Numbered from the stretch's first letter, positions 42,936-52,424 are shown. The stretch is DNA of 64,000 nt from Flavobacterium sp. AG291 (GCF_003350375.1 NZ_QQAR01000010.1:62001-126000); one strand, 5' to 3'. Notes: a model not told the origin generated them from the letters alone. Numbers and translations: made by a program.

Positions 42936-44297
42936 TTAACCGAACAGGTAACCAGCAACATCTTCTATCTTGGCTACAAGTTTCACTTCGATCAGTGTAT
43001 TTTTTAATGATATCTTATTGTACTTGGAAACAAAAATAGTAGAAAATCCTAACTTTTCGGCTTCCAGTATGCGCTGCTCTACCCTGTTTACCGGACGTAT
43101 CTCGCCTGATAAGCCAATTTCTCCGGCAAAACAAAAATCTTTATTTACCGGAATGTCTTCGTTAGAAGACAGTATTGCCGCTACAACAGCAAGGTCTATA
43201 GCGGGGTCGTCTACATTTATGCCTCCTGTTATGTTCAGGAAAACGTCTTTGGCACCCAGCCTGAAACCGGCTCTTTTTTCAAGAACCGCCAGTATCATGT
43301 TCAGTCTTTTGGCATTGTATCCGGTAGTAGAACGCTGGGGTGTACCATATACTGCGGTGCTTACCAGTGCCTGAATCTCAACCATAAGTGGTCGCATACC
43401 CTCCATAGTGGTTGCGATGGCAGTTCCGCTTAGCTCTTCCTCTTTGTGGGAAATCAATATCTCCGATGGGTTGCTTACCTCTCTTAATCCTGTACCCAAC
43501 ATTTCATAAATGCCCAATTCGGCGGTAGACCCAAAACGGTTTTTTAGTGAGCGTAGTATGCGGTATACATGGTTTCTGTCACCTTCGAACTGAAGTACAG
43601 TGTCTACCATGTGTTCCAGTATCTTAGGCCCTGCAATGCTGCCATCTTTGGTTATGTGGCCTATCAGTATTACCGGAACATTGGTTTCTTTAGCAAACTT
43701 GATAAGCTCGGCTGTTGTTTCGCGTATTTGCGAAATGCTCCCTGCCGATGATTCTATAAAATCGGTATGCAGGGTTTGTATAGAGTCAATAATAAGCACT
43801 TCGGGGTCAATGGCCTCTATTTGCTTAAATATATTCTGGGTTTTGGTTTCGGTGAGTATGTAGCAGTTGTCGGCAGCAGGGGTAATCCTTTCGGCGCGCA
43901 TCTTTATCTGTTTCTGGCTTTCTTCACCCGATACATAAAGTGTTCGGAAAGGCAACTTTAACGAAATTTGCAACAGCAGCGTACTCTTACCAATGCCGGG
44001 TTCTCCTCCTAAAAGTGTAAGCGATCCGGGTACCAGTCCGCCACCCAATACACGGTTGAGTTCGGCATCGCCGGTATCAAGCCTGATCTCAGCAGCCGAA
44101 TCAATTTCGTTTATGCGTAGTGGTTTTGCGGCTCTTTTTACTTCACCTGTGCTTGGCTTCCATGCCTGTTTTTCTTCCTTCTGGATAATTTCCTCTACAA
44201 TGGTGTTCCATTGCTTGCAGGAATTACATTGTCCCTGCCATTTGGCATACTGTGTGCCGCAATTTTGGCAGAAGAAGGTCGTTTTTAGTTTGGCCAT
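42936..44297 (-). CDS. radA: DNA repair protein RadA
   Basis: A 453-residue RadA/Sms protein, a RecA-like helicase that helps branch migration in recombinational repair. It has the C4 zinc finger (Cys10, 13, 24, 27), Walker A GGEPGIGKST (97-106), a Walker B VLIIDSIQT, the RadA signature SLKNRFGSTAELGIYEM and a Lon-like C-terminal domain (GGINVDDPAIDLAVVAAILSS, split by conserved Gly/Asp). Length is normal. The start MAKLKTTFFCQNC is the family start. A TATTTTTG box lies at 44332-44325, minus strand. The gene directly upstream is separated by a large nested palindrome. Confidence 0.97.
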   Translation of the reverse strand: MAKLKTTFFCQNCGTQYAKWQGQCNSCKQWNTIVEEIIQKEEKQAWKPSTGEVKRAAKPLRINEIDSAAEIRLDTGDAELNRVLGGGLVPGSLTLLGGEPGIGKSTLLLQISLKLPFRTLYVSGEESQKQIKMRAERITPAADNCYILTETKTQNIFKQIEAIDPEVLIIDSIQTLHTDFIESSAGSISQIRETTAELIKFAKETNVPVILIGHITKDGSIAGPKILEHMVDTVLQFEGDRNHVYRILRSLKNRFGSTAELGIYEMLGTGLREVSNPSEILISHKEEELSGTAIATTMEGMRPLMVEIQALVSTAVYGTPQRSTTGYNAKRLNMILAVLEKRAGFRLGAKDVFLNITGGINVDDPAIDLAVVAAILSSNEDIPVNKDFCFAGEIGLSGEIRPVNRVEQRILEAEKLGFSTIFVSKYNKISLKNTLIEVKLVAKIEDVAGYLFG

Positions 44298-44369
44298 GAA
44301 ATGATTTTATGTTTTTTTGGTTCTCAAAAATAATGAAAAGGCAGAAGTTTTAAAGTTAAAATTTTTAGA

Positions 44370-44508
44370 AGCCCCGGAGGGGGCGGAATATTTATAGAAA
44401 TGCTATCCCTAATGAATGAGCTCCGGAGGAGCGGCATTATACCGCTCCTCCGGAGCTCTATTGGTTGTTTAACACGCAGGTTATAAATATTCCGCCCCCT
44501 CCGGGGCT
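44370..44508. repeat. Nested perfect inverted repeats (139-base element)
   Basis: The outer arms, 44370-44396 and 44482-44508, are 27-base perfect reverse complements (starting AGCCCCGGAGGGGGCGG). Within them a second 17-base perfect inverted repeat lies at 44418-44434 and 44442-44458 (GAGCTCCGGAGGAGCGG and its complement) with a 7-base loop. It is GC-rich amid AT-rich flanks, ends 8 bases from the esterase-like stop, and could fold as a cruciform or a strong transcript hairpin. Confidence 0.9.
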
Positions 44509-44515
44509 ACTAGAG

Positions 44516-45661
44516 TTATTTAAGATTATCCGCTTTTTCAAGCATCATGTCTTTGGTGTATTCGCCTACTTCGCTGTAGCCATAGCCTTTCATGTAAGCA
44601 TTAACAGCTTTTTTGTTTTCTCCCATTTTCTCATAATACAAACCTGTATAGTATTCGGCAAAGGTTGTTTTAGGGTAGTTTTTAGAAGCAACATCGGATA
44701 GTAATTTCAGTTCCTCATACGCACCGTTTTTAAGGATAGCAGCCTCAATGGCTCTAAAGTCGTTAAGACGTACCGGAATTTTTACACCAAGGTCTTTCTG
44801 GATTACATCATATTTTTTAGTCAGGTAATCAACATAACCGGATTTCAGGGTAACTATCTTTTCCTGATATTCGGTCGAAGTGATAGGTTGGTATATAGAG
44901 AAGATATGATACATAGCTTCCGGAATTGCGAAAGTCACCAGTGAGTAATGCGAAGCATTCTTTATATCATCAAAATAATACTTAAGCGTAGGGCTTGGTG
45001 CTTTTTTAATATTCTCGTCAAGCGTTTTAATTTTCTTCTGCATTTTTGCGACATCGCCATCGGCAGTTGCCAGATAATAATATATAGGTGTTTTAATGTC
45101 GGCAAGCCTTCCTGCAAGATCTTCTTCCATTTCTTTAGGAAGCTCTGGGCTTAAGGCAATATAGGCATTGAATAACGGATTTTCCTTATACAGGAAGAAG
45201 TTAATATAGCCGGCAGTAAGGTCATGGCCTGCAATAATCTTGAACGGAGAGATGCGGTATTTTTTCTCAACATACGGCATCATTTCGGTAACAATGAAGT
45301 CGAAGAATTTTTCGCTGAATTCATCCGGAAGTCCCGTTTCTTTTTCAACATGGCAGTCGGTCTTGCGCTCGTTGTTTCTGTTTTGGTTAATACCTACTAT
45401 GATAACTTCCGGAAGGTCATTCCAGTACTCGGTATACGACAGCATACCGGAGAACGGATCTACCAGGTAATCGCCATCAAGCAGTACCAAAAGTGGATAT
45501 TTTTTATTCTTGTTTGCCGGAGAATCATACGATGCCGGAGTAACCACAGTAATTTGTCTGTTTACATTCAGTTTTTGCGAAGGGATGTCTTCATTAACCT
45601 TTTTTTGTGCAAATAAGGCAGTTGTAAAAAGTAAGAAAAAGAGTAAGGTTTTGTTTTTCAT
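44516..45661 (-). CDS. Secreted esterase-fold (alpha/beta hydrolase) protein with altered nucleophile
   Basis: A 381-residue exported protein with a signal peptide (1-19, ending ALFAQK). The fold is the Fes/esterase-D type (YPLLVLLDGDYLVD, VIIVGINQNRN, EMMPYVEKKYRI). The nucleophile elbow, normally GHSxGG, reads G145-H146-D147-L-T-A-G, so the serine is replaced by Asp. The last 100 residues are helical, like a TPR tail (YYTGLYYEKMGENKKAVNAY). It may be catalytically dead or use another residue. It lies in a minus-strand run after panC, panD and the flippase gene (43 bases from the latter). Confidence 0.82.
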   Translation of the reverse strand: MKNKTLLFFLLFTTALFAQKKVNEDIPSQKLNVNRQITVVTPASYDSPANKNKKYPLLVLLDGDYLVDPFSGMLSYTEYWNDLPEVIIVGINQNRNNERKTDCHVEKETGLPDEFSEKFFDFIVTEMMPYVEKKYRISPFKIIAGHDLTAGYINFFLYKENPLFNAYIALSPELPKEMEEDLAGRLADIKTPIYYYLATADGDVAKMQKKIKTLDENIKKAPSPTLKYYFDDIKNASHYSLVTFAIPEAMYHIFSIYQPITSTEYQEKIVTLKSGYVDYLTKKYDVIQKDLGVKIPVRLNDFRAIEAAILKNGAYEELKLLSDVASKNYPKTTFAEYYTGLYYEKMGENKKAVNAYMKGYGYSEVGEYTKDMMLEKADNLK

Positions 45662-45704
45662 TGCTTTACGTGTTTTTTAGTAGAAACGCCAAGCAAGGTA
45701 ACAA

Positions 45705-46667
45705 TTATTTGCGTTTATAAAGTAAAGGCAACACTAAAAATGCGAGTCCTCCAAGGCAAACTATCAATCCGGTTTGAGAGGCCCAGGTTAGCCATCCGAA
45801 TGCAGTTCCTGCTTCTTTAGGTATGGCATACAATCCGAGTACTCCTGCAAGGGCTGCCGGGTAAACTCCAAATCCGCCGTTACTAAAGGTTACGGCAAGA
45901 CTGCCTATAACGAAGCCCACACATACTACGCCAAAACTAAGCTGTGCCGTTTCAGGTATGGCAAAAATGGTAATGTAAAACATTAACACATAACTAAACC
46001 ATATATAAACCGAAAGGAACATAAAAGGCCATTTGTTAGGCATTTTGGCTACGCTCAAAACACCTTCCATAAGTCCGGATATCTTTTCCTTGAGTTTCAG
46101 TAGCCATTTGTTTTTGCTGTACATATAAAAAAGGATAGCTCCTCCCATAAGGGCAACACAACAAATGCCGTATACAATTAGATTTTGATAAGGAATGGTT
46201 TGGGTAAGGTATTCTTTAAGCGTGCCAAACTGAAGTATAACAGTTCCGGCTACGCAAAACAATAACAGGAACAAGTCTACCACGCGTTCGCTAATAATAG
46301 TGCCAAGGCCTTTATCGAAGGGTACATCGCTGTAGCGTTTCAGTACCAATGCACGGCTCACTTCACCACTTCGCGGAACGGTCATATTCATCAGATAGGT
46401 AACACATACTGCACTGAAACGCACCATGAATGGGCTGGTGTATCCTATATGGTTAAGCGTATATTTCCAGCGGTAAGCACGGGCAATATGCCCCGAAAGG
46501 CCAATCAGCATGGAAAGATAGATGTAGGTATAGTCGGCATTTTTAAAATACCCTTTTATCTCCTCAAACTGAGCAGGTGTAAACTGGTTATAAGTATATA
46601 TAACTAAAAAAACTCCCACTGAAAGTGGGAGTAGTATACTTAAAATTTTGCTTAATTTCTTGTTCAA
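45705..46667 (-). CDS. Lysylphosphatidylglycerol synthase/flippase-type (UPF0104) membrane protein
   Basis: A 320-residue integral membrane protein with about eight helices, of the family that includes the flippase half of MprF and AglD-like proteins. Markers are SGHIARAYRWKYTL after helix 2, MNMTVPRSGEVSRALVL, and DKGLGTIISERVVDLFLLL. Family members move or synthesise lipid-linked molecules; the cargo here is unknown. It begins 2 bases after the panD stop, so it is transcribed with panC-panD. Confidence 0.88.
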   Translation of the reverse strand: MNKKLSKILSILLPLSVGVFLVIYTYNQFTPAQFEEIKGYFKNADYTYIYLSMLIGLSGHIARAYRWKYTLNHIGYTSPFMVRFSAVCVTYLMNMTVPRSGEVSRALVLKRYSDVPFDKGLGTIISERVVDLFLLLFCVAGTVILQFGTLKEYLTQTIPYQNLIVYGICCVALMGGAILFYMYSKNKWLLKLKEKISGLMEGVLSVAKMPNKWPFMFLSVYIWFSYVLMFYITIFAIPETAQLSFGVVCVGFVIGSLAVTFSNGGFGVYPAALAGVLGLYAIPKEAGTAFGWLTWASQTGLIVCLGGLAFLVLPLLYKRK

Positions 46668-46669
46668 AC

Positions 46670-47020
46670 CTAGGTAAGGGAATTGTCTTTTTCGTTAGGG
46701 AAAACCAATGTAGGCTTAAAGCTCTTGGCTTCTTCAAAATCCATGATACCGTAAGATATGATGATAATGATATCACCACGCTGTACTTTTCTCGCCGCAG
46801 GACCATTTAACGTTATGTCGCCACTGTTCCTGTTACCTTTAATCGCATAAGTTTCAAGGCGCTCACCATTGTTGATGTTTACGATAGAAACTTTTTCACC
46901 TTCAATAATATTGGCTGCTTCCATTAACGCTTCGTCTATGGTAATACTGCCTATGTAATTTAAATCAGCTCCAGTCACCGTAACACGGTGAAGCTTGGAC
47001 TTTACAACTTGAATTTGCAT
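46670..47020 (-). CDS. panD: Aspartate 1-decarboxylase
   Basis: A 116-residue pyruvoyl enzyme that makes beta-alanine from aspartate for pantothenate and CoA synthesis. Self-cleavage occurs between Gly24 and Ser25 (YIGSITID), and the following segment matches the family ([34 protein letters not shown]). Length is normal. It is 13 bases after panC and 2 bases before the flippase gene, so the operon supplies both precursors joined in pantothenate synthesis. Confidence 0.97.
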   Translation of the reverse strand: MQIQVVKSKLHRVTVTGADLNYIGSITIDEALMEAANIIEGEKVSIVNINNGERLETYAIKGNRNSGDITLNGPAARKVQRGDIIIIISYGIMDFEEAKSFKPTLVFPNEKDNSLT

Positions 47021-47033
47021 GGCGCAAAGGTAA

Positions 47034-47879
47034 TCAATTTAATGATATATTGTCAATTAACCTAACATTGCTTAAAAAAACTGCAATAAAACCCCTGTAA
47101 GCCTTGTTTTCTTTAATGTTGGCAGGGATAAGATCGTCTTCAGCGGTAATCTCGAAATAGTCCATTTTAAATTCAGGACGTGCTTCAAAAGCATCGTAAA
47201 TATGTTTTTTTACATCTGCAATGCTTTTGTTGCCAAATAGTTGCTTTGCTTCCTGAAGTATTTTGTATATAAATGCAGCTTTCTCTTTATCCTCGTCAGA
47301 TAACCTTTGGTTTCTTGAACTCATGGCAAGACCATTCGGTTCGCGGCTGATGGGGCAACCAATTATATTTATTGGCATTGCTTCTTTTTCAACCATCTTT
47401 TTTACAATTTGTAATTGCTGAAAATCTTTCTCGCCAAAGTAGGCATTATCAGGAGTTACAATCTCAAAAAGTTTTTTTACAATAGTTCCTACGCCATCAA
47501 AATGCCCTGGGCGGTGTGCGCCTTCCATTTGATTTTCAAGTCCATCAAACGAAAAATGACCCGAAACAGTATTGCCTTCATACATTTCATCTACCGATGG
47601 GGCGAAAATCAGAATCTTGTCACTTACCGTTTTTACTTTTTCGGCATCAGCTTCCAGTGTCCTTGGGTATTTTTCCAGGTCTTCGGGGTTGTTGAACTGG
47701 GTAGGATTTACAAAAATGCTGATTACGGTAATGTCGTTTTCGTTTACCGACTTCTCTAATAACGAGAGATGCCCTTTATGCAAGGCACCCATTGTAGGTA
47801 CAAAACCTATGGTCGATCTTTTGTTTTTGTAGTCTGATAAAAATGTAGTTAAATCAGCTTTTTTGTTGAAAATGAGCAT
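47034..47879 (-). CDS. panC: Pantothenate synthetase
   Basis: A 281-residue ligase joining pantoate and beta-alanine with ATP. The HxGH site is H34-K-G-H37 in [14 protein letters not shown], and the second signature is [23 protein letters not shown] binds ATP. Length is normal. It is the first gene of panC-panD-flippase, with a textbook TTG/TAATTTTG promoter directly upstream. Confidence 0.97.
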   Translation of the reverse strand: MLIFNKKADLTTFLSDYKNKRSTIGFVPTMGALHKGHLSLLEKSVNENDITVISIFVNPTQFNNPEDLEKYPRTLEADAEKVKTVSDKILIFAPSVDEMYEGNTVSGHFSFDGLENQMEGAHRPGHFDGVGTIVKKLFEIVTPDNAYFGEKDFQQLQIVKKMVEKEAMPINIIGCPISREPNGLAMSSRNQRLSDEDKEKAAFIYKILQEAKQLFGNKSIADVKKHIYDAFEARPEFKMDYFEITAEDDLIPANIKENKAYRGFIAVFLSNVRLIDNISLN

Positions 47880-47901
47880 TAGTAGTATATTATATTCGAA
47901 G

Positions 47902-47933
47902 CAAAATTAATATAATAGTTATAAAATGCGCAA
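47902..47933 (-). promoter_or_regulatory. Bacteroidetes-type promoter of panC
   Basis: On the minus strand TTG (47933-47931) and TAATTTTG (47909-47902) are 21 bases apart. The panC start is at 47879. It overlaps the inverted repeat at 47929-47950. Confidence 0.75.
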
Positions 47934-47950
47934 AATTGTTTAATTTTGCG
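47929..47950. promoter_or_regulatory. Palindrome between divergent panC and GT5-like genes
   Basis: CGCAAAATT (47929-47937) and AATTTTGCG (47942-47950) are perfect 9-base reverse complements with a four-base spacer. The palindrome covers the panC -33 region and a plus-strand TAATTTTG (47941-47948), so it could be a shared operator; equally it could be back-to-back promoter boxes. Confidence 0.55.
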
Positions 47951-47986
47951 TGTTTTAACACCTTTAGAAATTATATAAGTTTTAAC

Positions 47987-48793
47987 ATGGAGGATAAGAG
48001 GATATTGTATGTATCATCTGAAGTAGTGCCTTATTTGGCTGAGAATGAAGTTTCTTTAATGTCATATGATGTACCGAAAATGATCAATGATCAAGGCGGA
48101 CAGATAAGAATATTCATGCCGAGGTATGGTAATATTAATGAGAGAAGGCATCAATTGCATGAGGTAATCCGATTATCAGGGATGAATTTGGTGGTAAACG
48201 ATATGGATATGCCCCTGATAATAAAAGTGGCTTCAATCCCTAAAGAGAGAATACAGGTTTATTTTATAGATAACGACGAATACTTTAAGAGGAAAGCGAC
48301 TTTCAGCGATGAAGACGGAGTATTATACCCGGATAATGATGAAAGAGCTATCTTTTTTGCAAAAGGGGTAGTCGAAACAGTAAAAAAACTGAATTGGGTG
48401 CCGGATATCATCCACGTACATGGATGGCTTGCAGGTATGCTTCCGGTATACATGAAACATTATTATAAGAACGAAGCACTTTTTGCAGATACAAAAATTG
48501 TAACATCGGTATACGGGCAGTCTTTTGACGGTACTCTGGATAACGATATGCTTAAAAAGGTATTGTTTGACAATGTGCCTGAAAGCGACGTGAAGATGCT
48601 TGAAGTTCCTGATTATAACAATGTTATGAAGGCTTCGATAGCACATTCTGATGGTGTTATCATAGCGTCTGAAAACCTTTCTGATGAATTAGTGAAGTTT
48701 GTTGAAGCTTCAGGAAAACCATTCCTTCCGTATGTAGGCAAAGATAAATTTGCAGAGGCGTATACTAATTTCTATAGAAATCAGGTTTTATAG
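47987..48793 (+). CDS. Glycogen/starch synthase N-terminal domain (GT5) protein
   Basis: A 268-residue protein corresponding to the N-terminal half of glycogen synthase: RILYVSSEVVPYLAENEVSLMS at the start (the usual K-x-G-G-L motif is altered to AENEVSL), QGGQIRIFMPRYGNI, and WVPDIIHVHGWLAGMLPVYM. The C-terminal half with the ADP-glucose site (KTGGL / E-x9-E region) is missing, so it is not an ordinary full-length synthase (about 480 residues). Proteins of this size recur in flavobacteria next to glmS and panC, so it is probably a stable family and not a broken gene. The role is unproved. The ATG at 47987 begins the family alignment. Confidence 0.82.
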   Translation: MEDKRILYVSSEVVPYLAENEVSLMSYDVPKMINDQGGQIRIFMPRYGNINERRHQLHEVIRLSGMNLVVNDMDMPLIIKVASIPKERIQVYFIDNDEYFKRKATFSDEDGVLYPDNDERAIFFAKGVVETVKKLNWVPDIIHVHGWLAGMLPVYMKHYYKNEALFADTKIVTSVYGQSFDGTLDNDMLKKVLFDNVPESDVKMLEVPDYNNVMKASIAHSDGVIIASENLSDELVKFVEASGKPFLPYVGKDKFAEAYTNFYRNQVL

Positions 48794-48812
48794 TAAATCT
48801 AAAAAAAATATA

Positions 48813-50474
48813 ATGACGAATAGTTCATTTCTAAAGAAACTCGTATTTGCTTTAACGGCGTTTAGTGTTGTGCTTTTTGTATCGTGTGACGACGACTTTA
48901 ATCTTTTAGGGGCAGATGTTATCGATGGCGACATCCATAGTGATATGGAAAGAGAAGAGGTAAGTGTTGTTGCTTATGACAGACCAACAGGTGCAGTTCA
49001 GGCAAATAACATGACACAGAACCAGCTTGGGGTTTATGATAATCCTGTTTTTGGTAAAACCGTTTCAAATTTTGTTACCCAGGTGGTAATGGCTTCTGAA
49101 AACCCAACACTTTATGAGCCGGTTGTAGATTCGGTATATTTATATATTCCTTATTATACGACTGCAAAGGAAGCGGGCGAAGACGGAGAGACGATTTATG
49201 AATGGGGGAATAGTCTGAATACCTATATTTTTGGCGATCCTGAAGCTAAGTTCAATCTTAAGATATATCAAAATGGTTATTACTTAAGAGATACTGATCC
49301 GGGAGCGACTGATAATACGCAGCGTTACTTCTCTGATGACAAAGCTATGGTAGAGAACATGGTTGTAGGTCAGCCATTGTTCGAAGGAGATACTACATTT
49401 AGCCTAAAAGAAGTGCGAATTGACGCTAAAGTAACCGATGATAGCGGAAATGTTACTGATAAGGTGGTTGAAAGAAAAAAACCGGGGTTATATATTCAGT
49501 TTGACCCAGCGAGGTTTAATGAATTGTTCTTTAGCCAGGCTAACAGAGGAAACCTTATCAATAATACTGTCTTTAAAAATTATTTCAGGGGGCTTTACTT
49601 TAAAGTTGAACAGCTTGATAAGGCTGTAATGAATATCCCTGATTTTGCTTCGGGGACCATTACGGTTAAAATGCGTGATTATGAAGCGCTGACTTCAGGT
49701 ACAACTGCCGGGCCTGATCTTGAAAAAGGACGTATAAGAAAAACAGTTACCTTTAACCTTAAAGGGAATACAATAAACTTTTTTGATAATACATATAATA
49801 CTGATTTTAATACTGCTGTATCTAATTCCGATGTTACATTAGGAGATGACAGATTGTATTTAAAAGGTGGTGCCGGATCAATGGCTGTTGTTAGCTTAAA
49901 TGATGCTAAAATCAATGAGCTTATACAAACTATTGGAAAGGGTGCGGGTAACAATGTTCTTATAAACGAGGCTAATCTTGTTTTTTATGTGGATAATAAT
50001 GCTGAGAATGGAATGGGTGGAAATGCTAGTAGAAACGTTGTTGCTCCATGGCGTTTATACTTGTATGACCTTAAAAACAGGAAACCTATAATTGACTATT
50101 CGATGGATGCGACTACTTATCAGAGTAACCCTAAATTGGATAAATATAATTTTGGAGGTATCATCGATACCCTTAGCGATGGGAGGATAGCTTATAAAAT
50201 AAGACTTACCAATCATATCAAAAACATTATTAAAGGCGATTCGACCAATGTTAAACTAGGTCTTGTCGTTACTGATAACATTAATATTACAACCAATTAT
50301 AAGCTTAAAACACCTTTTACTGAGGGAGATATCCAGGTTAAAGATGTTCCTTATTCTTCTGTGCAAAATTTGTTGGGAACTAAACTATATGGAAGCAATG
50401 TTCCTGCGGATGGCAACGGAAGTGAAAAAAATGGTGTTAAGCTTGAAATTTATTATAGCAAACCTAAAGAATAA
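48813..50474 (+). CDS. DUF4270 lipoprotein
   Basis: A 553-residue exported protein with a lipoprotein signal (lipobox FVSC, Cys25), followed by the acidic DDDFNLLGADV start that marks the DUF4270 family. The rest is mostly beta-strand with DNAENGMGGNA-type loops and ends in YYSKPKE. The ATG at 48813 is chosen because the 21 upstream in-frame residues overlap the preceding gene and lack a signal. It lies 19 bases after the GT5-like gene and 5 before glmS, so the three genes appear cotranscribed. The family's role is unknown. Confidence 0.9.
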   Translation: MTNSSFLKKLVFALTAFSVVLFVSCDDDFNLLGADVIDGDIHSDMEREEVSVVAYDRPTGAVQANNMTQNQLGVYDNPVFGKTVSNFVTQVVMASENPTLYEPVVDSVYLYIPYYTTAKEAGEDGETIYEWGNSLNTYIFGDPEAKFNLKIYQNGYYLRDTDPGATDNTQRYFSDDKAMVENMVVGQPLFEGDTTFSLKEVRIDAKVTDDSGNVTDKVVERKKPGLYIQFDPARFNELFFSQANRGNLINNTVFKNYFRGLYFKVEQLDKAVMNIPDFASGTITVKMRDYEALTSGTTAGPDLEKGRIRKTVTFNLKGNTINFFDNTYNTDFNTAVSNSDVTLGDDRLYLKGGAGSMAVVSLNDAKINELIQTIGKGAGNNVLINEANLVFYVDNNAENGMGGNASRNVVAPWRLYLYDLKNRKPIIDYSMDATTYQSNPKLDKYNFGGIIDTLSDGRIAYKIRLTNHIKNIIKGDSTNVKLGLVVTDNINITTNYKLKTPFTEGDIQVKDVPYSSVQNLLGTKLYGSNVPADGNGSEKNGVKLEIYYSKPKE

Positions 50475-50479
50475 ACGTT

Positions 50480-52327
50480 ATGTGTGGAATTGTAGGCTAC
50501 ATAGGTCATAGAGAGGCCTATCCTGTAATCATAAAAGGTCTTAAAAGACTTGAGTACAGAGGGTATGACAGTGCCGGTGTTGTTCTTTATGACGGTACCG
50601 ACCTTAAACTTTCAAAAACGAAAGGAAAAGTATCTGACCTTGAAGCAAGGGCAGAGAAAGAAATATCATTAAATGGTTCTATTGGTATAGGGCATACACG
50701 TTGGGCTACACACGGTGTGCCTAATGATGTGAATTCACATCCGCATGTTTCTAATTCTGGTAACCTTGTGATTGTTCATAATGGTATTATCGAGAACTAT
50801 GAGCCGCTTAAAAAGGAGCTTATCAAAAGAGGCTATGTATTTCATTCAGATACGGATACTGAAGTTTTGGTAAACCTTATCGAAGAAGTTAAAAAACAAG
50901 ATAACCTTAAGCTTGGCAAAGCCGTTCAGGTGGCGCTTAATCAGGTGGTAGGTGCTTATGCTATTGCGGTATTTGACAAAGAAAGACCAAATGAGATTGT
51001 TGCGGCCCGTTTGGGTAGTCCATTGGCAATTGGTGTTGGTAAAGACGAGTTCTTTGTAGCATCTGATGCTTCACCATTTATTGAGTATACTTCAAATGCT
51101 ATTTACCTTGAAGATGAGGAAATGGCAATTATAAGACTGCATAAACCTCTTAAGATAAGGAAGATTAAAGATGATACTTTGGTTGATCCTTATATTCAGG
51201 AGCTTCAAATGAATCTTGAGCAGATTGAAAAAGGAGGTTATGACCACTTTATGCTTAAAGAGATCTATGAGCAGCCAAGCGTTATTAAAGATACATACCG
51301 AGGAAGGCTTCATGCCAATGAAGGACTTATTAAAATGGCAGGTATTGAAGATAACCTTCAGAAGTTCCTTAATGCTGACAGGATACTTATCATTGCCTGT
51401 GGTACTTCTTGGCACGCCGGTCTTGTAGCAGAGTATATTTTTGAAGAATTTGCACGTATTCCTGTAGAAGTTGAGTATGCATCGGAGTTCCGATACAGAA
51501 ACCCTATCGTCAGGCCAACGGATGTAGTTATCGCTATTTCGCAATCAGGCGAGACAGCTGATACCCTTGCGGCTATAAAACTGGCTAAAGAGCAGGGAGC
51601 ATTTGTATTTGGTGTGTGTAATGTGGTAGGTTCATCTATTTCTCGTGAAACACATGCAGGTGCTTATACTCACGCAGGTCCTGAAATTGGTGTGGCTTCT
51701 ACCAAAGCATTTACCACACAAATTACAGTGCTTACGCTTATTGCACTCCGTCTAGCACAGGCTAAGGGAACCATGAATAATTCAGACTTCCACAGATACC
51801 TGCAGGAACTGGAGCTTATTCCTGAAAAAGTGGCTGAGGCTTTAGAAACTAACCTTGTAGCGCAGACTATTGCTGCTGTGTATAAGGATGCGCCTAACGC
51901 ACTTTATCTGGGTAGAGGTTATAACTTCCCGGTAGCACTTGAAGGAGCTCTTAAATTAAAAGAAATATCATACATTCATGCGGAGGGTTATCCTGCGGCT
52001 GAGATGAAACACGGACCTATCGCACTTATCGATGAGTCGATGCCTGTATTCATTATCGCACCGCAACAGGAGCACTACGATAAGATTGTAAGTAACATAC
52101 AGGAGATAAAATCGAGAAGCGGAAAAATTATTGCTGTGGTAACTAAAGGTGATACTCAGGTAAAAGCCTTAGCGGACCACGTAATCGAGATTCCGGCTAC
52201 TTCTGATGCTTTATCGCCACTATTGACTACAATACCACTACAATTACTTTCTTACCATATTGCGGTAATGAGAGAGTGTAACGTAGACCAGCCAAGAAAC
52301 CTGGCGAAGTCGGTTACGGTAGAATAA
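50480..52327 (+). CDS. glmS: Glutamine--fructose-6-phosphate transaminase (isomerizing)
   Basis: A 615-residue enzyme making glucosamine 6-phosphate for peptidoglycan and lipopolysaccharide. The N-terminal glutaminase begins MCGIVGYIG with Cys2 as nucleophile, followed by RLEYRGYDSAGV and HTRWATHG. The two sugar-isomerase domains contain ACGTSWHAG, ISQSGETADTLAA and LGRGYNFPVALEGALKLKEI (broken here by short gaps), and the C-terminal NLAKSVTVE is typical. It starts 5 bases after the DUF4270 stop and is followed by a strong terminator. Confidence 0.98.
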   Translation: MCGIVGYIGHREAYPVIIKGLKRLEYRGYDSAGVVLYDGTDLKLSKTKGKVSDLEARAEKEISLNGSIGIGHTRWATHGVPNDVNSHPHVSNSGNLVIVHNGIIENYEPLKKELIKRGYVFHSDTDTEVLVNLIEEVKKQDNLKLGKAVQVALNQVVGAYAIAVFDKERPNEIVAARLGSPLAIGVGKDEFFVASDASPFIEYTSNAIYLEDEEMAIIRLHKPLKIRKIKDDTLVDPYIQELQMNLEQIEKGGYDHFMLKEIYEQPSVIKDTYRGRLHANEGLIKMAGIEDNLQKFLNADRILIIACGTSWHAGLVAEYIFEEFARIPVEVEYASEFRYRNPIVRPTDVVIAISQSGETADTLAAIKLAKEQGAFVFGVCNVVGSSISRETHAGAYTHAGPEIGVASTKAFTTQITVLTLIALRLAQAKGTMNNSDFHRYLQELELIPEKVAEALETNLVAQTIAAVYKDAPNALYLGRGYNFPVALEGALKLKEISYIHAEGYPAAEMKHGPIALIDESMPVFIIAPQQEHYDKIVSNIQEIKSRSGKIIAVVTKGDTQVKALADHVIEIPATSDALSPLLTTIPLQLLSYHIAVMRECNVDQPRNLAKSVTVE

Positions 52328-52347
52328 TCATTGAAAATATAAAATTG

Positions 52348-52380
52348 AAAAAGCGGTTAAGGTAACTTAGCCGCTTTTTT
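52348..52380 (+). terminator. Terminator after glmS
   Basis: AAAAAGCGG (52348-52356) pairs with CCGCTTTTT (52371-52379), with additional pairing of TTAAG and CTTA inside, followed by T residues. Confidence 0.85.
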
Positions 52381-52424
52381 ATTTATTCAATTTCCTTCTT
52401 ATCTTTAATTTTAAATCAAAACTT

